Positions 7,618 to 12,240 of a DNA stretch of 12,240 bases are shown here, piece by piece; the stretch's first letter is position 1, and each line of letters begins with the position of its first letter. A model generated the notes under the pieces. The model was not told where the DNA came from, did no database searches, and saw nothing but the letters and a program-made list of their open reading frames with translations. The stretch is from Calditrichota bacterium (lineage in GTDB: Bacteria > Calditrichota > Calditrichia > RBG-13-44-9): the NCBI GenBank assembly GCA_024276455.1, contig JAJRXE010000056.1, positions 1 to 12,240 of the forward strand, read 5' to 3'. A program made the translations under genes and the position numbers.

Positions 7618-7654
7618 AAAAGGCGCAATACCGTTTTTCAGGATTGCGCCTTTT
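7618..7654. terminator. Bidirectional intrinsic terminator between pckA and the DedA gene
   Basis: A perfect 12-base inverted repeat: AAAAGGCGCAAT (7618-7629) pairs with ATTGCGCCTTTT (7643-7654) around a 13-base loop. The right arm runs into six T's (7651-7656) for plus-strand transcripts. The left arm is followed on the minus strand by a shorter T-run. It lies 18 bases after the pckA stop and serves both convergent genes. The stop codon of the minus-strand DedA gene (7638-7640) falls inside the loop, so the right arm is coding sequence. Confidence 0.9.
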
Positions 7655-8219
7655 TTCCCCTTTCAGATCGGATTCGGCGAACCACCCACCAGCTCAGCTG
7701 AAACACCACGACCAGCAGAAATAGTCCCAGCGAAACTTGTTCCAGCAAGCGAATGTTGCCAACCAGCGATTTCAATCCATTTCCGGCCAGAAACCCCAAT
7801 CCGGCAAACAGCAGGGCCCAAATAAAAGAACCCAGGGCATTCCAGGCGAGAAATTTAACGGTGTCTATTCCACTCATCCCCAGCAAATAGGGAATGAGCG
7901 AACGAAGGCCGTACAAAAATCGGAATCCCAGAATCAGCATGACCTGATGGTGCTGCACATAGGGGGAAAGTTTCTCGAGTTGACGAGCGTAACGCTGCAA
8001 ACGGCGAAGGGTCAGGTTACGGAAGAGTTTACCAATCAGAAAGGCCGCCGAATTGCCCACCGTGGCGGTTAGTCCGGCAATTAACACAACCAGCGGAAGA
8101 CTCAGAGTTCCCAGGTGAGCCCAGAATCCGGCCAGCAGCACCACGCCTTCGCCTTCCAGCAAGGTGCCCAACGCCAGAGCCCAGTACCCGTATTTCGCAA
8201 TCCAGAATTCAATCGGCAT
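7638..8219 (-). CDS. DedA-family (SNARE-associated/VTT-domain) membrane protein
   Basis: DedA proteins are inner-membrane proteins, several of which recycle the lipid carrier undecaprenyl phosphate or flip phospholipids; they affect envelope homeostasis. This one has 193 residues: an N-terminal re-entrant-like segment LLEGEGVVLLAGFWAH (20-35), a helix with GNSAAFLIGK (55-64), the family signature GFRFLYGLRSLIPYLLGMSG (98-117) with Arg100, Arg106 and Pro110, and two C-terminal helices (about 125-147 and 160-182). The usual Asp of the family's GDxxxYxxG motif is Asn56 here, a small deviation. Start ATG at 8219 lacks a clear Shine-Dalgarno. The last codons lie in the terminator hairpin shared with pckA. 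Substrate cannot be told from sequence. Confidence 0.9.
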   Translation of the reverse strand: MPIEFWIAKYGYWALALGTLLEGEGVVLLAGFWAHLGTLSLPLVVLIAGLTATVGNSAAFLIGKLFRNLTLRRLQRYARQLEKLSPYVQHHQVMLILGFRFLYGLRSLIPYLLGMSGIDTVKFLAWNALGSFIWALLFAGLGFLAGNGLKSLVGNIRLLEQVSLGLFLLVVVFQLSWWVVRRIRSERGKKAQS

Positions 8220-8300
8220 GATTTAAACGTCGTGTCCGCCACACAGGGTTTGCCCCGAAAGGTTTCCCATCCCGCTTCCGGGAACGAAACAATTACTCTG
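8220..8300. other. Intergenic stretch with three consecutive small hairpins
   Basis: Between the PsiE-like gene and the DedA gene. Short dyads are GTGT/ACAC (8232-8235 and 8241-8244, loop CCGCC), GGG/CCC (8246-8248 and 8253-8255), and a nested pair GTTTC/GAAAC (8262-8266 and 8286-8290) enclosing CCCG/CGGG (8271-8274 and 8279-8282, loop CTTC). No T-tract follows on the minus strand, so it is not a plain terminator. It may be a leader structure of the DedA message or chance. Confidence 0.3.
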
Positions 8301-8750
8301 TTACCGCTCGCCGGCCGACTTTATTTTTTGGCGGTCCAACATAATAATGGAAACAACAAATATGAACACCAGCACTCCCAGCAACCCCATTTCAATCATG
8401 TAGTGCTCAAATTTTTCCGGAATATAGGCAGTTTCCACGCTCAGCACCATGATTCGCCGGATGGCGGCAATGAGCGCCACAATCAGAAAAGGGCGGGGGC
8501 GCAAAGAATGTTCTTTGTAGCTAATCCGAACCGTGTACACAACCTCAATAATCATTAACATCAGGAGAATTTTGTCCAGAATCTCCACAATCCAGCGCAC
8601 AAAGTTTCTCTCTTCCGGCAGATAAAAAAACGCTTCCACCACATGAACCACTAAAAATACGCTTGCCACGAAGAGCAACATGCCAATGATAATGTAAATG
8701 GCATCCTCACCAATCTCAAAAACACGGTCAGGCAGGGTGGTCAACTTCAT
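8301..8750 (-). CDS. PsiE-like (phosphate-starvation-inducible E family) membrane protein
   Basis: A 149-residue inner-membrane protein with four predicted helices (about 16-43, 56-76, 86-104 and 118-138). The segment RPFLIVALIAAIRRIMVL (86-103) and the acidic stretch between helices 1 and 2 resemble the PsiE family. PsiE was named for induction by phosphate starvation in E. coli; its molecular role is unknown and no Pho box was looked for rigorously here. The open frame extends 5 codons upstream to ATG 8765, but GAGGAG lies 7 bases before the ATG at 8750, so the shorter start is chosen. A good promoter stands 26 bases before it. It may be transcribed together with the DedA gene (81-base gap). 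Confidence 0.75.
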   Translation of the reverse strand: MKLTTLPDRVFEIGEDAIYIIIGMLLFVASVFLVVHVVEAFFYLPEERNFVRWIVEILDKILLMLMIIEVVYTVRISYKEHSLRPRPFLIVALIAAIRRIMVLSVETAYIPEKFEHYMIEMGLLGVLVFIFVVSIIMLDRQKIKSAGER

Positions 8751-8782
8751 TCCCGGTCTCCTCATCCAGTTACCATAATCAG

Positions 8783-8811
8783 AATATACGATTTGAAGCG
8801 GAATTTGTAAA
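8783..8811 (-). promoter_or_regulatory. sigma70-type promoter for the PsiE-like gene
   Basis: On the minus strand TTTACA (8811-8806) and TATATT (8788-8783), each 5 of 6 to consensus, are separated by exactly 17 bases. The predicted transcript start is near 8776, giving a leader of about 26 bases to the ATG at 8750. Confidence 0.7.
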
Positions 8812-8900
8812 GTCTTGGAGGATAGATTTTTTTTGTTAAAAACAGGGGGCCGCCTGGGATGAACTCCCTTCGGTCTGCTGGAAAAAGGAGAAGGCGCGAT

Positions 8901-9407
8901 TTACTTTTCTTCCGGATACATGTCGGCACCGGGCACTGCCGGCCGGGGAGCGGATTTTTGCTTCGGCGCCAGCTGAATCATTTTTTCCCGCCAACCCGCT
9001 TCGAAAACCAGCTTCCCGCCCTGATAGCCGACGAACAACATTCCGACCAGCAAAAGCAGTCCCGCCAACCGAAAGAGACGCCGTTCCGGGAGCCGCATTC
9101 GCCTCCCCCGCCCAATTTGCCAGAACGCCAACCCCAGCACTCCGCTGGAAATCCAGAAGGCCAGGGACTGGTGAATTGCCAACCATTCCCGGGCGTCGCC
9201 GGTAAATTGCAACTGGGCTCGGGCCCACAATCCCGAAGCCACCGCCAGCATCACCGCCCCGGCGGCAAGAAACAGGTTTACGGAAGCGGCAGTGGAAAAT
9301 TTTCCGTTCTTAAACCAAACCGCCCACCAGTCCAGTACCACACTGGTAATAAACAGAGCGATTGAAAAATGTACCAAAAAAGGATGAAGTTTAACCGCCA
9401 GGGGCAT
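8901..9407 (-). CDS. DUF2231-family membrane protein
   Basis: A 168-residue membrane protein that begins with the family signature LHPFLVHFSIAL (residues 7-18, His8 and His13) and carries GYQGGKLVFEAG (127-138) near the end of its fourth helix. Helices lie at about 12-32, 43-62, 78-98 and 112-130, followed by a Pro/Lys-rich tail. The recurrent histidines (also His79) within helices make the fold suggestive of haem or metal binding, as proposed for related cytochrome-like families, but no function is established. The ATG at 9407 has AGGA about 5 bases upstream. It follows the DGSG-repeat gene by 38 bases with no clear terminator between, so co-transcription is likely. Confidence 0.8.
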   Translation of the reverse strand: MPLAVKLHPFLVHFSIALFITSVVLDWWAVWFKNGKFSTAASVNLFLAAGAVMLAVASGLWARAQLQFTGDAREWLAIHQSLAFWISSGVLGLAFWQIGRGRRMRLPERRLFRLAGLLLLVGMLFVGYQGGKLVFEAGWREKMIQLAPKQKSAPRPAVPGADMYPEEK

Positions 9408-9445
9408 CTTGTCCTGTTACCTCTTACCTTGATAAATGGAACCAC

Positions 9446-10231
9446 CTACTCGTCTTTCCGGATCACTTCCCCCCTCACCCGGGTAATTTCCACCTGACCG
9501 CTCCCGGACTCCCGAATGATTACATTCTTACCGACCAGGTCCACCTCAATGTCTCCCGAGCCGTCGGTGATTTCCACCGATCCTTCCACCTGGTTGATTT
9601 TTAAATCGCCGGAGCCGTCGTCCAGGAAAACGTCTCCTTTTACCCGTTGCACTTTCAGGTCGCCCGACCCATCGTCAATGCGAACGTCGCCGCCCACATC
9701 CGTCACGACAATTTCTCCCGAACCATCGTCAATCTTCACCGTTCCCCCGATGTTCTCGAGCACGATCGATCCGGAACCATCATCTACCTCCACGTCCCCG
9801 GACACCGCCCTAATTTCAATCCACCCGGAACCATCGTCCACCTCCAGATTCAGGCTCTCCGGCACCGTCACCTCCAGATTGATCTTCAAGTTGGCGCCAC
9901 TACCAAACAGGTTGTCCAGAATTGATCTGCTCCGATTCACCACACTTATTAAGTAAGCCCGATTTCCCCTCTTCTCCAGCTTCAATTCCACATTTTGAGT
10001 AATAAAATCTTTCAACTCCGCCGGCGGAATATCCAGGGATTCAAAGATCGCCTTGACCCGAATCTCTTTCGCTCCCGGCTCTCCGTTCACCTTTAAATAG
10101 CCCGCCCCGCAATCAATATTCAGCGTGCTGATTTCGGCGGCCGGCAGCGTCAATACCCGCTCATTTCCCAGATCGGCTCCCAGAAGCAGCGTTCCAACCA
10201 TTAAAGTAAGTAAAAAGGTAAATAATTTCAT
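9446..10231 (-). CDS. Exported DGSG-repeat beta-helix protein (DUF4097/adhesin-like)
   Basis: Counted from ATG 10231 (261 residues): a signal peptide (MKLFTFLLTLMVGTLLLGA, no lipobox Cys), a poorly conserved beta-rich region of about 110 residues, then seven tandem 18-residue repeats. Each repeat has a D-D-G-S-G turn followed by alternating hydrophobic strand residues and a Gly turn. This is the pattern of the DUF4097 / putative auto-transporter adhesin head family, expected to fold as a beta-solenoid on the outside of the inner membrane. Function of the family is unknown; some members sit near sigma/anti-sigma genes, which is not the case here. The frame begins 4 codons earlier at 10243, but GGGGGA 4 bases before ATG 10231 and the cleaner signal peptide favour the later start. 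It precedes the DUF2231 gene. Confidence 0.8.
   Translation of the reverse strand: MKLFTFLLTLMVGTLLLGADLGNERVLTLPAAEISTLNIDCGAGYLKVNGEPGAKEIRVKAIFESLDIPPAELKDFITQNVELKLEKRGNRAYLISVVNRSRSILDNLFGSGANLKINLEVTVPESLNLEVDDGSGWIEIRAVSGDVEVDDGSGSIVLENIGGTVKIDDGSGEIVVTDVGGDVRIDDGSGDLKVQRVKGDVFLDDGSGDLKINQVEGSVEITDGSGDIEVDLVGKNVIIRESGSGQVEITRVRGEVIRKDE
9464..9838 (-). repeat. Seven tandem 54-base coding repeats (DGSG units)
   Basis: The unit starts (D-D-G-S-G or variant) fall 18 residues apart six times running; the seventh (E-S-G-S-G) is offset by one extra residue. Counting from 10243, units start at residues 136, 154, 172, 190, 208, 226 and 245. On the plus strand this shows as recurring CCATCGTC words every 54 bases. 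The GSG core is kept while strand residues vary, so the copies are old and under selection for fold rather than recent slippage copies. Confidence 0.9.
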
Positions 10232-10280
10232 CGCATCCCCCATATTTTGGTGAAAAAATGCCTGTTTTCTCGTTTCAAAA

Positions 10281-10310
10281 CAAACCTATGTACGAGGAAA
10301 CGCGGTCAAA
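10281..10310 (-). promoter_or_regulatory. Possible Bacteroidota-style promoter for the DGSG-repeat gene
   Basis: On the minus strand TTTG (10310-10307), an 18-base spacer, then TAGGTTTG (10288-10281) fit the Bacteroidota pattern of TTTG with TAnnTTTG about 19-21 bases apart. The leader to ATG 10231 would be about 40-45 bases. The motif is short and the spacing one base shorter than usual, so this is tentative. The rest of the 152-base spacer (10232-10383) shows nothing else clear. Confidence 0.3.
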
Positions 10311-10383
10311 AGTTGTGCGAAAAATCTTCTGTTACCGTAAAAAATCTCCCGAAGAAAAAAGAGAAGAAGACCTGTCAAACGAA

Positions 10384-10683
10384 TCAATCCCGGGAAGGGA
10401 CCTTTTTCTCTTTCAAACGAACGATGGTCGCCCCCCAGGAACCTCCGCTACCTCCTTCGTGCCAGTAGCGAATCACCGCCGGATTCCTGTCCAGGAGGGC
10501 ATGAACCGTGCGGCGCAGGGTGCCGGTTCCCTTGCCATGGATGATCCGCACCTGGTAAATTCCCCGCTCCCGGCACGCTTCCAGATATTCCAGCACCAGG
10601 CTCTTTACCTCCGAGGGAGGAAAGGTGTGCAGATCCAACACCCCGTTAATCGGATATTCAACGAGCTGATCCTCTGTGGCCAT
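10384..10683 (-). CDS. Stand-alone Smr-domain protein
   Basis: A 99-residue protein that is almost entirely one Smr domain. It shows the LDLH motif (16-19), the helix EVKSLVLEYLEACRERG, the VRIIHGKGTGTLR block (45-57) with HGKGTG, and a closing GGSWGATIVRL (80-90). Smr domains are nucleases or nucleic-acid binders. They occur at the end of MutS2, and alone in small proteins, some of which cut mRNA on stalled ribosomes. Which applies here is not shown. The open frame extends to a TTG at 10716, but ATG 10683 has a GGGGG Shine-Dalgarno about 6 bases upstream and directly precedes the conserved part. The gene is divergent from the Crp/Fnr gene. It has no MutS partner in view. Confidence 0.88.
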   Translation of the reverse strand: MATEDQLVEYPINGVLDLHTFPPSEVKSLVLEYLEACRERGIYQVRIIHGKGTGTLRRTVHALLDRNPAVIRYWHEGGSGGSWGATIVRLKEKKVPSRD

Positions 10684-10911
10684 GACGTGCCCCCATTCAG
10701 CGAACCCGTTTTTCAATTTTCCCCATATTTTTTAATTTGATTCCATTCTTTCCTTGAAACAAGCCCAAAATGTGTTAAATTGTTCCGGAAAGCAAACGTT
10801 TCTAATAGGGTGGCGTTCCGGACAACGCTCGAACTTTTGTCGCGGACATTTCCGCGTTCCTCCCCGCGAAAAGCATCGATCTGACTTTGTGGACCTAAAA
10901 AACGCTTACTC

Positions 10912-10954
10912 AGTAAGATATTTTACAGATTTCTGATGTTTTTCCCGGAATATT
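10912..10954 (+). promoter_or_regulatory. Crp/Fnr-type dyad and class II promoter of the regulator gene
   Basis: AGTAAGATATTTTACA (10912-10927) is a 16-base dyad with one mismatch from TGTAA-N6-TTACA. A -10-like AATATT (10949-10954) follows after 21 bases, so the dyad centre falls at -41.5 from a transcript start near 10961. The match to the doxX site in both sequence and spacing suggests autoregulation of the regulator gene. Confidence 0.55.
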
Positions 10955-10975
10955 AGGGCCGGGGCGTTTTTTTTT
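10944..10975 (+). terminator. Possible short intrinsic terminator just upstream of the regulator
   Basis: CCCGG (10944-10948) can pair with CCGGG (10959-10963), followed by GCG and nine T's (10967-10975). The five-pair all-G/C stem with a long T-run could stop transcripts begun further upstream, while a start near 10961 would escape it. The 10-base loop and short stem make it weaker than the pckA terminator. Confidence 0.35.
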
Positions 10976-11027
10976 GCCACAATGCACGAAATCAATTATT
11001 TCAATCCACAACGCAGGAGTTTTCACC

Positions 11028-11717
11028 ATGACCGAAGCAAACTTAAAACTCTGGTATCTTAAAAACTTAAATCTTTTTAAAAACATGCAGCCCAATGCCA
11101 TGAAAGTGCTGGATGAAATTACCATCATGGAAAATTACCAGAAAAAGCAATATATTTATTTTTCCGCCGAAGACGTGGAGAAGGTGTACGTCATCAAAAA
11201 CGGTCATGTGGAAATTGGTTATCTGGACGAGAGCGGAAAAGAATTTTCCATCGACATCCTGGGGCCGGGAGAAATATTTGGCACCGTGCTGGGGAAAGGC
11301 TCGGCAGGCGGTTACGCCCGTTCGCTGAACAAAGCCCTCATCTGTGTAATGAACCAGGTGGATTTTGAAGCGTTTTTACAAAAATATCCTGAAATCTCCT
11401 TCCGGGTCCTGAAAGTACTGGGCTTCAAAATCAACATCCTGGAAAACAAGCTCCAGAATCTGGTTTTCAAGGACATCAAGACCCGGATTTGCGAACTGCT
11501 TTATTCGTTGTACCAGAAGAGCGGCGACAAGGAAAAGCAAATCATTAAAGTACCACTGACCCACCGCGACATTGCCAATCTGGTGGGATGTACCCGGGAA
11601 ACCGCCAGCGTGAATCTCTCCGAACTCAAAAAAGAAGGTATTATCGATTACGAGAAGCGAAGAATTAAAATACTGTCTCCCCGCAAATTACAACAGTACA
11701 TCTCCTTTCCTGCTTAG
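11028..11717 (+). CDS. Crp/Fnr-family transcription regulator
   Basis: A 229-residue regulator: cyclic-nucleotide-binding-like beta-barrel (about 15-115), long dimer helix (about 118-148) and C-terminal winged helix-turn-helix (about 150-218). The recognition motif is GCTRETASVNLSEL (187-200), with Arg190 and Glu191 matching CRP Arg180 and Glu181, but Val195 where CRP has Arg185. The effector pocket has GEIFG (81-85) and Arg98-Ser99, yet Thr86 replaces the cAMP-contacting Glu72, so cAMP is an unlikely ligand. There is no N-terminal Cys cluster, so it is not an FNR-type Fe-S oxygen sensor. The frame opens at TTG 10974, but AGGAG 8 bases before ATG 11028 decides the start. Candidate operators stand before this gene and before doxX. 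Confidence 0.93.
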   Translation: MTEANLKLWYLKNLNLFKNMQPNAMKVLDEITIMENYQKKQYIYFSAEDVEKVYVIKNGHVEIGYLDESGKEFSIDILGPGEIFGTVLGKGSAGGYARSLNKALICVMNQVDFEAFLQKYPEISFRVLKVLGFKINILENKLQNLVFKDIKTRICELLYSLYQKSGDKEKQIIKVPLTHRDIANLVGCTRETASVNLSELKKEGIIDYEKRRIKILSPRKLQQYISFPA

Positions 11718-11719
11718 TT

Positions 11720-11762
11720 TGTAAGCTCACTTACAGGAATTGCGCAAGAACCTCCTTATATT
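11720..11762 (+). promoter_or_regulatory. Perfect Crp/Fnr-type dyad and class II promoter of doxX-family gene
   Basis: TGTAAGCTCACTTACA (11720-11735) is a perfect inverted repeat with 6-base arms. After 21 bases comes TATATT (11757-11762, 5 of 6 to the -10 consensus), placing the dyad centre exactly at -41.5 from a start near 11769. There is no good -35 hexamer, as expected for an activator-dependent class II promoter. The leader to the ATG is about 28 bases. Confidence 0.7.
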
Positions 11763-11796
11763 GAGGAAAGACGAAACAAGCAAAAGGAGGTTTCAA

Positions 11797-12201
11797 ATGA
11801 AGTTTTTTGATAAATTAACACCCTACACCCACTGGTTACTACGGATTGCTCTATCGGGCATCTTTTTGTACCACGGCATCACTAAATTTCCGGCCGTTGC
11901 CGGTTTAGCCCAAATGATGAACATGCCCTTGTTCATGATCTACCTTCTGGCCATGATGGAAATAGCGGCTGGTGGGTTCATTTTAATCGGGGGCCTCGGG
12001 ATAGACTGGGCGTCGCGGGTGGCCGGTTTGCTTATTGCCATTGTGATGACCGGCGCCATTCTGCTGGTTCACTGGGGGCAGTGGAATTTCGCCCCTTCCC
12101 AAACCCATCCCATGGGCGGCATGGAATTTCAGTTCACCGTGCTGATGCTGGGATTGTACTTCCTGATCCGGGGCAATCCCCACCGGGCCCTCACCTCTTA
12201 A
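11797..12201 (+). CDS. DoxX-family membrane protein
   Basis: A 134-residue membrane protein with four helices (about 13-31, 45-68, 72-93 and 111-126). The DoxX-family pattern is visible: LLRIALSGIFLYHGITKF (14-31, Arg16 and His26), MMEIAAGGFILIGG (53-66, Glu55 in the helix), then a loop rich in His/Met/Trp (92-109). DoxX proteins include a small subunit of an archaeal quinol oxidase and proteins tied to oxidative or sulfur stress; the role here is not known. The frame is open from 11740, but AAAGGAGG (11783-11790), 6 bases before ATG 11797, fixes the start. It lies 79 bases after the Crp/Fnr gene and has its own operator-like dyad in that gap. The region after the stop holds a small TTCTTC/GAAGAA hairpin (12203-12217) and no T-run. 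Confidence 0.88.
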   Translation: MKFFDKLTPYTHWLLRIALSGIFLYHGITKFPAVAGLAQMMNMPLFMIYLLAMMEIAAGGFILIGGLGIDWASRVAGLLIAIVMTGAILLVHWGQWNFAPSQTHPMGGMEFQFTVLMLGLYFLIRGNPHRALTS

Positions 12202-12240
12202 GTTCTTCGGTGAAGAAAGAATAAAAAGGGAGGGGCGGAA

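Larger units (their letters stand above)
10684..11027. promoter_or_regulatory. 344-base non-coding control region between smr and the Crp/Fnr gene
   Basis: No convincing gene lies here. It holds a plus-strand promoter candidate (TTGAAA 10754-10759, 16 bases, TAAATT 10776-10781), then several G+C-rich small dyads (GCGTT/AACGC near 10823-10838, CGCGG/CCGCG near 10840-10856). These are followed by the Crp/Fnr-type dyad (10912-10927) and a -10-like element. Last come a CCCGG/CCGGG dyad with nine T's and the AGGAG Shine-Dalgarno (11015-11019). A structured leader or small RNA upstream of the regulator is possible but not recognised. Confidence 0.5.

Noticed and set aside
8240..8270. Minus-strand GGGGCAAACC resembling the c-di-GMP-I riboswitch core
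   Set aside because: The GAAA tetraloop and the downstream GGGACGCAAAGCC part are absent, so the resemblance is limited to a few bases.
9464..9838. Regular plus-strand repeats as a CRISPR-like array
   Set aside because: The repeat unit is fully coding, has no unique spacers, and keeps reading frame.
9516..9956. Plus-strand Ser/Thr/Pro-rich open frame of 146 codons opposite the DGSG repeats
   Set aside because: Its regularity is just the complement of the 54-base repeats, and the minus-strand protein has a signal peptide and a family fold.
10258..10740. 160-codon plus-strand open frame opposite the Smr gene
   Set aside because: Shadow of the Smr-domain gene, whose motifs on the minus strand are unambiguous.
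10754..10936. 60-codon plus-strand frame upstream of the Crp/Fnr gene
   Set aside because: TTG start without a ribosome site, no recognisable sequence, and it runs through the operator dyad.

Overview
The window reads as an ordinary bacterial chromosome segment with mixed A+T/G+C composition. I see no mobile elements, CRISPR arrays, tRNA or rRNA genes. The order bactofilin - AtpZ-type protein - AtpI-like protein - atpB-atpE-atpF-atpH, placed beside parA/parB, suggests a Gram-negative member of the FCB group (Bacteroidota, Ignavibacteria or Calditrichota-like). That assignment is an inference from gene order and protein style, not from a marker gene.

Left block (1-5797, minus strand). Read in the direction of transcription it runs parA-parB, M23 (LytM) peptidase, bactofilin, then the Fo part of F-type ATP synthase: atpZ-like, atpI-like, atpB (a), atpE (c), atpF (b) and atpH (delta, whose last residues run off the left edge). 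Genes are tightly packed, with several overlaps, so chromosome partition, cell-shape and energy genes may share transcripts. A good sigma70-type promoter precedes parA.

Middle block (5798-10716). A divergent A+T-rich spacer separates parA from pckA (ATP-dependent PEP carboxykinase, plus strand). pckA ends at a strong two-way terminator. Beyond it lie minus-strand genes: a DedA-family membrane protein, a PsiE-like membrane protein with its own promoter, a DUF2231 membrane protein, an exported protein built of seven 18-residue DGSG repeats, and a small stand-alone Smr-domain protein.

Right block (10684-12240, plus strand). A 344-base non-coding stretch leads to a Crp/Fnr-family regulator gene, followed by a DoxX-family membrane protein gene. 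The most interesting signal is here. Two 16-base dyads of the form WGTAAGnnnnYTTACA lie upstream of the regulator and of doxX. Each is followed at the same distance (21 bases) by a -10-like hexamer, which puts the dyad centre at -41.5, the classic class II activator position. The regulator's recognition helix keeps the Arg and Glu of E. coli CRP but has Val in place of the second Arg, which fits a half-site TGTAA rather than TGTGA. Together these suggest a self-contained, autoregulated Crp/Fnr-DoxX circuit.
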